Positions 1-8,083 are shown, counted from the first letter of the stretch. The stretch is DNA of 64,000 bases from Epilithonimonas caeni DSM 17710 (GCF_000426465.1 NZ_KE384527.1:1-64000), one strand, 5' to 3'. Made by a program: numbers and translations. Notes: a model not told the origin generated them from the letters alone.

Positions 1-588
1 CTTTGTCCATTTTCCTGCCGGTGCAAAAGCACAAGGCAAGTATCCTCCCGAAGAAGGCTTTAGTTTACAATTTCCAAAAGGCATTGCAGGTGGGTCAAGT
101 GTCAGATCATCTTCCGTTACGGCAAGATGATCTGCCTGCCCATCAGAATCATTCCAATAATGTTTCTGATGGCTGGTTACTTTAAATTTTGGAAACTTAA
201 AGCCTTGGTTGCATTGGCACATTCCTTTTTGTATCACGAAATATTTACCATCGTGTTCACTGGAACTGCTTTCGGATTGCTGTTCTTTTTTCTGATCTTC
301 TTTTTTTTCTTCTTGAGATTCTTCCTTCTGTTCTTCTGAAACTTCTACAGTTTCTTCAGCTTCATCGTCATAACCGTTAATAGAATCGGTTACTTCATCA
401 TCATCTTTCAGATATTGAGAATCTTCAGGAACTAAAAGTTCTTTTCCAGGAACAACATCATGTCCCAGTAAATCATCTAACGGACAATAAATATTATGAT
501 AGGAGCGGAGAGTCTGTCCGTCTTTTACTCCAAATTGCTCTGCAATGGAGTCCAAAGTATCTCCTTTCTGTACAATGTATTTTTTCAT
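1..588 (-). CDS. LysM + DUF4280 (PAAR-like) T6SS tip protein, partial
   Basis: The reading frame starts at the ATG ending at 588 and is open to the left edge, so the 3' end is outside the window. Residues 1-55 are a LysM-like module (VQKGDTLDSIAEQFG, then YHNIYC). An acidic Glu/Gln/Lys-rich linker follows at about 75-105. From about residue 110 a cysteine-bearing segment begins (KGMCQCNQGFKFP, later PPAMPFGNCKLKPSSGGYLPC) that matches DUF4280, a family with a PAAR-like fold. PAAR-like proteins cap the VgrG spike and can carry toxin domains, so an unseen C-terminal toxin is possible. The gene follows the preceding LysM gene by 7 bases, in one transcription unit with vgrG. The assignment rests on motif recall, without a profile search. 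Confidence 0.8.
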   Translation of the reverse strand, partial: MKKYIVQKGDTLDSIAEQFGVKDGQTLRSYHNIYCPLDDLLGHDVVPGKELLVPEDSQYLKDDDEVTDSINGYDDEAEETVEVSEEQKEESQEEKKEDQKKEQQSESSSSEHDGKYFVIQKGMCQCNQGFKFPKFKVTSHQKHYWNDSDGQADHLAVTEDDLTLDPPAMPFGNCKLKPSSGGYLPCAFAPAGKWTK

Positions 589-595
589 CGGTTTT

Positions 596-1666
596 TTAAT
601 CTAATAATGTGCTGAATTTTCTTACCTGATTCTCTTCTTTTGCCCTAAGCAATAGACTCTGCTTCCGATACAATTCTTCCTGATGCAAAAGTATAATGCT
701 TGCCTCTATGTTCTTTAATTGCCTGGTCTCTTTGGAGGTAGTATAACGTAATTCTATTTCACCTGTTACTTTATCTTCTGGAAGTTCTTCAAATTTCATT
801 CGTCTCAATAATTCCTGTAAACTGCAACTTTCTTCTATTTTACCTTTAATGATAATTTCTACATCATAGGGATTTTCAAAATTATATTCAGTATGAAACA
901 GGCATTTTACCGAAAATGAATTGGGAACAACAAAAAAACTTTGCTCCCACTCTTTTTTTCTATGAAACCAATCCATTTCGGGAAATAAAATTTGATACAA
1001 CAATGCGGATTGAAATTGTTTTAACAAATAATTTTCATTCTTAATGCCTGAATGAAAATTATTCAGATAGGTTCTACTGACTTCTCCAATAAAAAAGTCT
1101 TCTAAATCTGGTCTTTTACTTTCAAATTTTTTGATAAGAGCTTTATGGTCGTAAAACCCTTTTATCTTTCCCTGTACCGGAACTATAAATGTAAGCGGAG
1201 AGATACTCTCCATACATCCTAAAGAAAGGTTGCTGATTTTATCGTTTGGCTTCTCACCATTTTTTTTGTATTCCGTGGCTTTTACTTCGGAAATAAAACC
1301 TTTACCCTCAGTTTCTTGGAGCTTTACAGAAACGGAATAATCAATTACTAAATCTTCTTTATCCAGTTGTTCAAATCGTTCCGTTGCTTCATAGTTTAAA
1401 GCATAAAAATTTTTATTCAAATGGAAAGAAGGAAGACTGTTGCTTAAAGATATTTGCTTTTGGTTTTCTTTAAGTTCTGCAATTTTTTCAGGTGAAGGAA
1501 TCAGAATTTCATGAACTCCTCTAAGATCATTCCCTATGAGACTCTTCAAATCGCAATAAGTATTGTGATAACGTTTCAGTGCCTCTGCCGAAATTCCCAA
1601 TTGCCCTGCAACGGACTCCAAAGTATCTCCTCTTTTTACCTGATATGTAGATATGCTTATGTTCAT
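596..1666 (-). CDS. LysM-domain protein of the T6SS vgrG cluster
   Basis: This 356-aa protein opens with a LysM-like module at about residues 8-55 (YQVKRGDTLESVAGQLG, then YHNTYC, then G-D) clearly related to the N-terminus of the next protein downstream. The remaining 300 residues match no family I recognise. They are charged, with no signal peptide and no membrane segment, so the protein is probably cytoplasmic or carried by the T6SS. Its start overlaps the stop of the upstream membrane-protein gene in an ATGA-type junction, which suggests coupled translation. A role as adaptor or cargo-loading protein for the spike is an inference from its position. Confidence 0.75.
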   Translation of the reverse strand: MNISISTYQVKRGDTLESVAGQLGISAEALKRYHNTYCDLKSLIGNDLRGVHEILIPSPEKIAELKENQKQISLSNSLPSFHLNKNFYALNYEATERFEQLDKEDLVIDYSVSVKLQETEGKGFISEVKATEYKKNGEKPNDKISNLSLGCMESISPLTFIVPVQGKIKGFYDHKALIKKFESKRPDLEDFFIGEVSRTYLNNFHSGIKNENYLLKQFQSALLYQILFPEMDWFHRKKEWEQSFFVVPNSFSVKCLFHTEYNFENPYDVEIIIKGKIEESCSLQELLRRMKFEELPEDKVTGEIELRYTTSKETRQLKNIEASIILLHQEELYRKQSLLLRAKEENQVRKFSTLLD

Positions 1667-2097
1667 TTGTTTTTCTTTTCTACTAAAAATATGTGTGTCT
1701 TATAGAAAATAAAAAATATGATAATACTACCTGCTATTATGTATATATATGATTCAAATAAGGTAGCTAACAATGCATCTTGAGTACTATATGAACTCCA
1801 AGAAGATATTCTGTCAGTAAATAAATTAAAACTACTAAAGAGTACAAACATTATATATATTAGTGTAACTAACCAAGAAAATAATTTTTTTTTCACACCA
1901 AGCTTAATTAGTATAATTAATATAAAAGGAACTATTAATAATGAAAAAACTGACAAAAAGAATACATCTTTGGGATAAGAACATTCTAAACAAGAGGATG
2001 ATACTTGATTGGATGAAAAATGCATTCCCAAATAAATCGTAGAGAATACGGCTACGAAAAATATAATACTAAATATTAGAATTCTATTATAATACAT
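1663..2097 (-). CDS. Four-helix membrane protein, candidate orphan immunity protein
   Basis: The 144-aa product is almost entirely hydrophobic, with about four transmembrane segments (near residues 5-25, 47-68, 75-92 and 112-132). It ends in a lysine-rich tail (VEKKNK), consistent with an inner-membrane protein. I recognise no family. The start lies 2 bases after the stop of a broken reading frame (2100-2219), and its stop overlaps the start of the LysM gene. Small polytopic proteins beside vgrG are often immunity proteins. Because the gene just upstream survives only as a 3' remnant, this may be an immunity gene left after its effector was lost. That role is inference only. Confidence 0.65.
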   Translation of the reverse strand: MYYNRILIFSIIFFVAVFSTIYLGMHFSSNQVSSSCLECSYPKDVFFLSVFSLLIVPFILIILIKLGVKKKLFSWLVTLIYIMFVLFSSFNLFTDRISSWSSYSTQDALLATLFESYIYIIAGSIIIFFIFYKTHIFLVEKKNK

Positions 2098-2099
2098 AA

Positions 2100-2219
2100 C
2101 TATTGCTTTACTGGTGATTTCCCCTTTTCAAATATAAACATACCACTTTGAAGAAGCCCTCCTAGAGAATCTAAAAACGCTCCATTGGGATTCCAAAATG
2201 CCTCATTCTTCAGATTTAA
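2100..2219 (-). pseudogene. 3' remnant of a lost gene (possible former effector)
   Basis: After the TAA stop of the DUF218 gene the same frame stays open for 39 codons and reads like protein (for example AFWNPNGAFLDSLGGLL, then FIFEKGKS). It ends in TAG only 2 bases before the ATG of the four-helix membrane protein. No start codon near its beginning explains it as an independent gene. The coupled spacing to the downstream gene is what an intact operon gene would have, so I read it as the tail of a gene whose body was removed by recombination or deletion. The identity of the lost protein cannot be told. Confidence 0.45.
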
Positions 2220-2765
2220 TTATCCAAAATAAAATGCGAAAAACTCTCTAAATACTGAATAGAAGTCTCTCATTTCAAAATATCTTGGGCTAGATGTATA
2301 TACATTATAAAATAAATGTTCTCTAAAAAATTTTTTAATCCTGCTTTGATGATAATATTGAGAAACCGAAATTAATTTTTTATAATGTAAGCTATCCATT
2401 ATTTTAATTGTATTCACAACTGTTTTTTCGGTATCATCCCCAAAATTATCAACAAGTATTTTTTCTGAAGGAATTTTATTTTCAATCAGATATTTTTTCA
2501 TTTCTGATCCCTCCCAAAAACCTTCTTTGCCATACCCTCCACTAACTAGAATCTTCTCCACACGACCTGTTTTATATATTGCAATACTTTGATCTAACCT
2601 TGCTTTCAATCTTTCTGACAAAGAGCCATCTATGTTAACCTTGTTACCGAAAACCACTGCTATATCAGCAGTTTGACCTTTATCATTGAATCCATCCCAA
2701 ATTATGTATATGGAATGAATAAAAAACCAAAATAAGGGTAAAAGGATAAAATATTTTAATTTCAT
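2220..2765 (-). CDS. DUF218 (YdcF/SanA-like) membrane-anchored protein
   Basis: The 181-aa protein has one N-terminal membrane anchor (about residues 4-23). The DUF218 domain follows: IAVVFGNKV near residue 37, a LSERLKARLDQSIAIYKTG helix, ILVSGG, a glutamate/serine segment EGSEMKKYL, and SQYYHQSR. DUF218 proteins such as SanA and YdcF act at the cell envelope, and SanA affects vancomycin permeability, but the biochemistry is poorly known. Its ATG overlaps the TAA of the putative immunity gene by one base (TAATG), so it is translated with the amidase-immunity pair. It could be an accessory protective factor or a passenger of the effector cassette. Confidence 0.8.
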   Translation of the reverse strand: MKLKYFILLPLFWFFIHSIYIIWDGFNDKGQTADIAVVFGNKVNIDGSLSERLKARLDQSIAIYKTGRVEKILVSGGYGKEGFWEGSEMKKYLIENKIPSEKILVDNFGDDTEKTVVNTIKIMDSLHYKKLISVSQYYHQSRIKKFFREHLFYNVYTSSPRYFEMRDFYSVFREFFAFYFG

Positions 2766-3076
2766 TATCTTTTTTTCTGAAATGTATAATACAATAGTAA
2801 AAATGCTATAATTAAGAAAAAGAAATTTAAATTAAAAATTGCTAAAAATATTTTTTCTCCAATGATCTCATTTTCATCAGATGCTATTACAATATATTGA
2901 GATGTAGAATCTAATAAAATTTGGTGATGTATTACATTATCCGAAAAAGGATTAAACTTCAATGCTAATGAAACGGTTGGATCATCAGAATATCTTACTA
3001 TTCCCATAAATCCCTTTACAAAAATCAAGAGTAAGATAATTATTAAAATTATTCTTATGGTTTTCTTCTTATTCAT
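2765..3076 (-). CDS. Small membrane protein, probable immunity to the amidase effector
   Basis: I start the gene at the ATG at 3076 (MNKKKTIRI), giving 103 aa. Longer in-frame starts lie inside the amidase gene and lack the charged-then-hydrophobic N-terminus. The product has a transmembrane or signal-anchor segment at residues 6-22, a central exposed part of about 50 residues (YSDDPTVSLALKFNPFS), and a second transmembrane segment near the C-terminus ending FQKKR. This layout puts the central part in the periplasm, where a peptidoglycan amidase would act. The ATG overlaps the amidase stop codon by 8 bases, the usual arrangement of effector-immunity pairs. There is no recognisable family, so the immunity role is inferred from position and topology. 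Confidence 0.7.
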   Translation of the reverse strand: MNKKKTIRIILIIILLLIFVKGFMGIVRYSDDPTVSLALKFNPFSDNVIHHQILLDSTSQYIVIASDENEIIGEKIFLAIFNLNFFFLIIAFLLLYYTFQKKR

Positions 3077-4442
3077 TAATAATTTTATTTGACAAACCAA
3101 AATTTTCCCTAAATACATCCATAACTTTATGAATAATTTCTCCTGGACAACCATCATCCTTTTTTTTACCTAATACATCCGAGTGACCAACAAGATTTTT
3201 AATTGTAGGAATTTCAGTTTTCAACTTATAAATTAGTTTAGCGAGTAGTTTAATCTGTTCATTTTCCAAATCATCATCCTTATCCCACCATTGATACTCA
3301 AAATCTCCTTCAATCAATATTCCTATTTTTTTTGAGTTGTATTTTGACCCATGTGACCCTTTAAACACTAATGGTCGTCCTTCATATATATTGCTTTCTG
3401 ACTTACTTTTTCTACCTATAAGATAATGATAACCGATATCTTCCCATCCATTTTCCACAACATGCTTGTTATATAATTTTTGAATTGTTGGTTCCATACC
3501 ATTTCCAGAGTTATGAAGGACAATTGTATTATACCCCCAATCAAATTCAATTTTACTCCTTTTAGAATTTATTTTTTTTGGATCTATAATATCAAAATTT
3601 TCCATTGAATGATCACTCCAAACACTCCTCTTAACTATATTCAAATCTTTAATTATTTTTTGACCTAATGAGGTACGGCTATAATGTGTAAGATAAAAAA
3701 TATGACATTTATTGTCTTTTAGATTTTTAATGTCGTAATCCTGATTTGGAATATATACGACTCCTTCCTCACCAAAATCAAAATCGTAGTAAGAATCCTT
3801 AACCGGGAATTTCCAGTTAAAATCATAAATATATCCTGTTTTATTTATTTTGTCAAAGTTTTTTGCTCCTGAGGCTGATAAGTATTGTTCCAATGTATCG
3901 CCTGATATGACCTCTAATTTTGCATGAGGTAGCAAAACCTTACTTGTTTTTACAGAATTTATTTTTTTTAGGCTTGTTACATATGAAGGTTCTTTTTCTT
4001 CATATTTTTTAAAAGTAAAACAATCTGAATAACTATATTTTGCTTTTATTTGAGCCTCTTTTGAAGGTTTATCAACTTCTTTATGTCTGCTATTAAGCAA
4101 AGTAAATGGAGCTTTGTAATTTCGACTTAAACCAATGATTCCTTTATTATTGGTTTGTTGTTTAATAATATTTCCATCCTTATCTTTAATAATTATTTCT
4201 AATCCATTAATAGGAGTATTACTTTCGGAATCTATAAATATAAAATAAGATATTACCGAAGGAGGAAAACTTCTGTCTCTCTTTTTATCATTATTAACTC
4301 CTCCCTTCTTGCCATCTTGATAAAACTTCCCCTCGACTACATTTTTTGTTTGTTTGCTTTCTTCAAGAATCTTTCCCTTTGCACTCCCTTTTATATTTTT
4401 GGCAACGATGGTAATCTTTCCTTTTTTTTCCTGTTCAGCCAT
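3069..4442 (-). CDS. T6SS effector: N-acetylmuramoyl-L-alanine amidase (PGRP/T7-lysozyme type)
   Basis: I place the start at the ATG at 4442 (MAEQEKKGKI), 10 bases after the vgrG stop, giving 457 aa. Upstream in-frame codons lie inside vgrG. The C-terminal third is an Amidase_2/PGRP domain: zinc ligands appear in VLHNSG (about residue 308), GHSDV (about 417) and CPG (about 431). The catalytic tyrosine motif GYHYLIG and the family signature IYEGRP...GSHGSKYNSKKIGI are also present. Such enzymes cut between N-acetylmuramic acid and L-alanine of peptidoglycan. The N-terminal 270 residues include a beta-rich segment (about 65-105, NTPINGLEIIIKDKDG) resembling repeat or Ig-like domains. No signal peptide is present, as expected for delivery by T6SS. 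It sits directly between vgrG and a small membrane gene. Confidence 0.85.
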   Translation of the reverse strand: MAEQEKKGKITIVAKNIKGSAKGKILEESKQTKNVVEGKFYQDGKKGGVNNDKKRDRSFPPSVISYFIFIDSESNTPINGLEIIIKDKDGNIIKQQTNNKGIIGLSRNYKAPFTLLNSRHKEVDKPSKEAQIKAKYSYSDCFTFKKYEEKEPSYVTSLKKINSVKTSKVLLPHAKLEVISGDTLEQYLSASGAKNFDKINKTGYIYDFNWKFPVKDSYYDFDFGEEGVVYIPNQDYDIKNLKDNKCHIFYLTHYSRTSLGQKIIKDLNIVKRSVWSDHSMENFDIIDPKKINSKRSKIEFDWGYNTIVLHNSGNGMEPTIQKLYNKHVVENGWEDIGYHYLIGRKSKSESNIYEGRPLVFKGSHGSKYNSKKIGILIEGDFEYQWWDKDDDLENEQIKLLAKLIYKLKTEIPTIKNLVGHSDVLGKKKDDGCPGEIIHKVMDVFRENFGLSNKIINE

Positions 4443-4452
4443 AGCTAAAGTT

Positions 4453-6402
4453 TTATGCGTTATGTCCTTGTTCTCCGGAAAGATTATGTATAGTTTCTTC
4501 ACTATTCTGAATGTAATCAAGTCCAGCAGCAACATCTATATTTTCCAAAGCACTTTTATGAATATCATTGGCTTCATAAGAATAGGTTTCACTTGCAATT
4601 TTGCTAATATTAGTTGCGTTTAAAGAATAATCCAGTGTTGCATTCTGAAAAATATTCATCCCTGCTATTTCAGTTATATTCATACCCACAGAATTAATCT
4701 TATTCATACCTACGGAAGTATTCATATTTTCAGAAACATTAATGTTCATATTTTTACAATTAAATGTCATTGTTTCAGGCGCAGTTACAGTAATATTACT
4801 TCCCACCGTATCGAATTCTATAATATTTCCAGATTTATCGGTGATGATAATACTTTCATCTTCTGTAAACTTTACGATATGTCCGCTTCTTGTGTGGATT
4901 GCTTTTATACTGTTGTCGGAAGTAGCATATCCGCTTGTTTCACTGCCATTGTAATGTGTTCCTATTACAAAAGGTTTCTCAGCATTCTGAGATTCAAAAC
5001 CTACCAAAACTTCTTCGCCAATTTCAGGAATAAAGTGGAACCCTTTACCACTGCCAGAGTGGGGCTGTATCAATCGTATCCAAGGTGTCATTTGGTTTTT
5101 TTCCTCCTGCCAAGGAAATTGTACCCTCACTCTTCCCATTCCGCTCGGGTCATCATTATCTATTACTCTTGCGGGCTGCTCTTCGCCCATCGGTATAGCC
5201 TCATTGTCCTGATATGGCGCATTGAACAGATCGGGGATTCCCACAAATTCGTTGTAATAGGTATTGCCATCGTGGTAATGTGCGATAGCGGTAATGCGGT
5301 AGGTTTCCATTGCCTTACCATTGATATCGACAAGCTTTGCCCTTCCGCCTATTTTGAGTTCAGGGTCTTTGCTTTTGCCTTTTATCTGGACCAGGTTTTC
5401 TCTGTTCTCCTTTTCCCTTCTTGCTGCTTCTTTCAGTTCCTGCTCGCTATCGTCAGATATCCCGGTATGATTGAACAGCATATCTGGGGTCTTTTTATAG
5501 ACATTTTTGGATGCATTGACCGCAATTGCCTGAAAAGGATTTTCCTTGTATTGTACCTGTGAAGACGAACCTGCTTTCTCAACTTTGCTTCCCGCTTGTA
5601 CATCATACATATGATAGTTGAACTCTTGCGGCTTGATGTTCATTTCCAGTTCAACATCTATCAGGTCTATATTTTCTTCTAAAGTAACTATCGCCTGTAC
5701 TTTATTACCAAACACCATCTGCTGCCCATTGTAATAAAAATACTCTCCGTATCTCGATGCCAGCCTTTTGATGAAGTGATAGTCGGATTCTTTGTATTGT
5801 ACTGTGTAAGGAAGAGAATATTTCGTATTGGTATTTTCCACCAGGACTTTTGCCATCTCAGGATATTCTGAAGTAACTTCTTTTATGATCTGCTCCAGGG
5901 TCTTGTCTTCAAAACTCTGGCAGTCTTTCCCGTTTTCCAAAAGAATGCTTGGCGCAGAACCTGTGATAAAAAGCTTACCATAGCCATTCTCTTTTTTGTT
6001 TCGGATGTTTGTGATGATTCCGGAAAAGATATTCCTGACCTCTCCAAAACGATGAAGGTTGATGGTGATGTCCTTACCAAGGATATTTTTGGAATTCTCC
6101 ATCACATAACCCTGGAAACTGTCCAATGCATCATCCGGAACAGTTATGGTGAAACTGTCGTGGTCATTGGTCTTCTGATCGAGATGCAGAGAAAATCCCG
6201 ACTTGTCAAGAAAGGGTTTCCCATCTAGTGTCAATGTGCAATAAACAAGCGGACTGTCTTTGTCTGTCAAAAAATCCTTGAAAGTTTTGGAGGAGAAATA
6301 TTTTTTAATATCATCTGGATGGTTCAGCCTACCGTTGCTCATCGCATCCGGGCCTTGCTGAAAATCATTAAGCATTTCATCGGAATATATTCTTTTGGAC
6401 AT
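4453..6402 (-). CDS. vgrG: VgrG / TssI spike protein
   Basis: The 649-aa protein is the trimeric spike at the tip of the T6SS tube. Residues about 30-370 correspond to the gp27-like ring (DITINLHRFG, FHFIKRLASRYGEYFYYNG-type motifs). Residues about 395-490 form the gp5-like OB-fold (GMGRVRVQFPWQEE, PWIRLIQPHSGSGKG, then GEEVLVGFE and FVIGTHYNG). From about 520 the sequence becomes the repetitive Asn/Met-rich beta-helix needle (repeated VGMN and AGMN units). No extra C-terminal toxin domain is fused; the amidase gene that follows 10 bases later is the likely cargo. It lies downstream of three hcp genes. Confidence 0.95.
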   Translation of the reverse strand: MSKRIYSDEMLNDFQQGPDAMSNGRLNHPDDIKKYFSSKTFKDFLTDKDSPLVYCTLTLDGKPFLDKSGFSLHLDQKTNDHDSFTITVPDDALDSFQGYVMENSKNILGKDITINLHRFGEVRNIFSGIITNIRNKKENGYGKLFITGSAPSILLENGKDCQSFEDKTLEQIIKEVTSEYPEMAKVLVENTNTKYSLPYTVQYKESDYHFIKRLASRYGEYFYYNGQQMVFGNKVQAIVTLEENIDLIDVELEMNIKPQEFNYHMYDVQAGSKVEKAGSSSQVQYKENPFQAIAVNASKNVYKKTPDMLFNHTGISDDSEQELKEAARREKENRENLVQIKGKSKDPELKIGGRAKLVDINGKAMETYRITAIAHYHDGNTYYNEFVGIPDLFNAPYQDNEAIPMGEEQPARVIDNDDPSGMGRVRVQFPWQEEKNQMTPWIRLIQPHSGSGKGFHFIPEIGEEVLVGFESQNAEKPFVIGTHYNGSETSGYATSDNSIKAIHTRSGHIVKFTEDESIIITDKSGNIIEFDTVGSNITVTAPETMTFNCKNMNINVSENMNTSVGMNKINSVGMNITEIAGMNIFQNATLDYSLNATNISKIASETYSYEANDIHKSALENIDVAAGLDYIQNSEETIHNLSGEQGHNA

Positions 6403-6463
6403 ATCATTGTGTGTTTTTATAATGATTATTAAAACTGTGGTAATTCATCAAAAAATAGAAATA

Positions 6464-6853
6464 CTATTCTTTCCACGATTTTATGTGAGTGGCACCGTTG
6501 ACATCAAATTTCTTGGCAATCAGATGCATTTCGATCTGTAAAGGTTCAGCATTTACCGAGTTAAAATGTTCGGAAAACTTAATACAATAAGCTTTTTCAA
6601 ATGTAAGTTCCTGAAGCTTGCTCATAGCATCTCTTCTGAAAAACGTTACAGTTCCGTTCTTGGTTTGGTTATGGTCAAGCATCCACCCCAGGAGCTCAGG
6701 ATTTCCCGTGCTCTCTATACGGATGAAGATCTCCCCGCCCTGGGGCATTCCCTGCGGTTTTCCGGTCCCGTCTGTAGCCTGGGTAAAGCTGTATCTGCAT
6801 TCTAAAATATTATAGACATTGCCGTCTAATTCTAATTTTGATAAAAAGGACAT
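6464..6853 (-). CDS. tssD: Hcp-like tube protein TssD, divergent third copy
   Basis: This 129-aa protein belongs to the Bacteroidota TssD (Hcp) family. It has the N-terminal MSFLSKLELDGN strand, a GEIFIRIESTG segment, LLGWMLDHNQTKNGTVTFF, and a C-terminal strand (PLQIEMHLIAKKFDV). Hcp hexamers stack into the secreted tube. It is clearly more divergent than the other two copies, which resemble each other closely, and it is the copy nearest vgrG, separated by about 60 bases. That position suggests it may fit the adjacent spike or effectors, which is an inference. The gene is separated from the upstream hcp by an intrinsic terminator, so it probably depends on read-through or on a promoter I cannot identify. 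Confidence 0.9.
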   Translation of the reverse strand: MSFLSKLELDGNVYNILECRYSFTQATDGTGKPQGMPQGGEIFIRIESTGNPELLGWMLDHNQTKNGTVTFFRRDAMSKLQELTFEKAYCIKFSEHFNSVNAEPLQIEMHLIAKKFDVNGATHIKSWKE

Positions 6854-6975
6854 ACGTTTTATAATTATGAATGATTAGTTATGAATGATGATGGCGAAAA
6901 AAACAGCAGGACAAAATTGAATCCCCGTTTTGATTTTTCACCACTTTCTCCATTAATTAGTGTCTAATTGATAAA

Positions 6976-7006
6976 AGACAAAAATGGGCAATATGATATT
7001 GCCCAT
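6976..7006 (-). terminator. Intrinsic terminator after the second hcp
   Basis: Bases 6984-6994 and 6996-7006 are an 11-base inverted repeat (ATGGGCAATAT with its complement). On the minus strand the hairpin is followed by TTTTTGTCTTTT. It starts 11 bases after the stop of the hcp gene at 7017. Confidence 0.85.
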
Positions 7007-7016
7007 TACTTTTTAT

Positions 7017-7412
7017 CTACAAAGAACCTGGCCACTCATTCTCATAAGCGCCGCTCCCCATTTCTATTTTTCTTGCAGAGATCGTAAAGGTTTCCGTCAG
7101 AGGATTTTCTCCGGTAGAATCAAAATTCTCTTTGTGCTTCACCAGGTATCCTTCTGTGAATTTCAATTCTTTAAGCGTAGCATCACTGTCTCTTTTGAAG
7201 AATACGATACTTCCATCCTTTCTCTCAAATGAATTGGTCATCCATTCAAAAAGTTCTGTAGAATTTGTCCCTTCTACCACAACATCGATCTTCCCCCCTC
7301 TTGTTACTGTTGATGGTCTTCCTGTTGCATCTGTTTCCTGAAATAATCCGTAGCTTACGTTAAGAGCAGTGAACTCTTTTCCTGCTACTTTGAATTTTGC
7401 TTTAAATGACAT
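7017..7412 (-). CDS. tssD: Hcp-like tube protein TssD, second copy
   Basis: This 131-aa TssD shares long identical stretches with the copy at 7555-7941, such as LFEWMTNSFERKDGS, KRDSDATLKELKF and FDSTGENPLTETF. The two are recent paralogues. They differ mostly in the first 50 residues and at the extreme C-terminus (here NEWPGSL). The product would be a hexameric ring subunit of the T6SS tube; in this family rings can also carry small effectors in the lumen. It is followed at once by a strong terminator, so the first two hcp genes can be expressed as a unit in excess over the spike. Confidence 0.92.
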   Translation of the reverse strand: MSFKAKFKVAGKEFTALNVSYGLFQETDATGRPSTVTRGGKIDVVVEGTNSTELFEWMTNSFERKDGSIVFFKRDSDATLKELKFTEGYLVKHKENFDSTGENPLTETFTISARKIEMGSGAYENEWPGSL

Positions 7413-7554
7413 AATTTTTTTTATTAAATGTGTTAATTGATTAAATATTTTTTCATCTGTATTTTTAGAATAAAAATTCTACACCTGTCAATTGATGATA
7501 AATCATCATAGGATTTGAGCCGGTGAAAGTAAAATGTTTTTTTGAATGGAGAAT

Positions 7555-7941
7555 TTACACCCACTCGTTTCTGTGGGAAGCATTGCCCATTTCAATTTCC
7601 TTGGCAGATAGTACGAAGGTTTCGGTAAGTGGATTTTCCCCTGTGGAATCAAAATCTTCCTTATACTTTACAATATAAGCTTCTTTGAACTTTAATTCCT
7701 TCAAGGTAGCATCACTATCTCTTTTGATAAAGACAACACTACCATCCTTTCTTTCGAACGAATTGGTCATCCATTCGAAAAGGTCCGTAGCCCCTGTCCC
7801 TTCAACTGTTAAGTGGATTTTCCCGCCTCTTGCGATGGAAGATGGTCTTCCCGTCGGGTCTGTTTCCTGTAGCATTCCGAAATCTACAGATAAGATGTTG
7901 CGCTCGATACCAGCGGCTTTGAATTTTGCTTTAAATGACAT
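7555..7941 (-). CDS. tssD: Hcp-like tube protein TssD, first copy
   Basis: This 128-aa TssD is the first gene after the promoter at 8053-8083, with an untranslated leader of roughly 100 bases. It begins MSFKAKFKAAG and contains the family core GGKIHLTVEGTG, LFEWMTNSFERKDGS, KELKFKEAYIVKYKE and a final NEWV. In the T6SS it is the main structural tube protein, exported in large amounts; a dedicated strong promoter fits that demand. It is nearly the same protein as the copy at 7017-7412. The spacing of 142 bases to that second copy shows no clear terminator, so the two are probably co-transcribed. Confidence 0.93.
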   Translation of the reverse strand: MSFKAKFKAAGIERNILSVDFGMLQETDPTGRPSSIARGGKIHLTVEGTGATDLFEWMTNSFERKDGSVVFIKRDSDATLKELKFKEAYIVKYKEDFDSTGENPLTETFVLSAKEIEMGNASHRNEWV

Positions 7942-8052
7942 AATAAATATATTTTAGGTTAAATATCTAATAACACCAATAATGGAAATATATCCTCTGT
8001 ATTCATAAAATATATATTTTTTACAATGACCAACTAGGGAATATATTCTTGT

Positions 8053-8083
8053 CAAATCTATAAATTATTCCAATCAAAACAAA
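8053..8083 (-). promoter_or_regulatory. Bacteroidota promoter for the hcp operon
   Basis: On the minus strand TTTG (8083-8080), a spacer of exactly 19 bases and TAGATTTG (8060-8053) match the Bacteroidota consensus TTTG-N19-TAnnTTTG. Transcription would start near 8046, about 105 bases before the hcp ATG at 7941. Confidence 0.75.

Noticed and set aside
4879-5562. Open frame of 227 codons on the plus strand opposite vgrG
   Set aside because: It is antisense to a strongly identified vgrG and its translation (Phe/Cys/Ser-rich, no family) looks like a composition shadow.
7413-7554. Terminator between the first two hcp genes
   Set aside because: The only inverted sequence is TGATGAT/ATCATCA with a two-base loop and no T tract after it on the minus strand, so it is unlikely to stop transcription.
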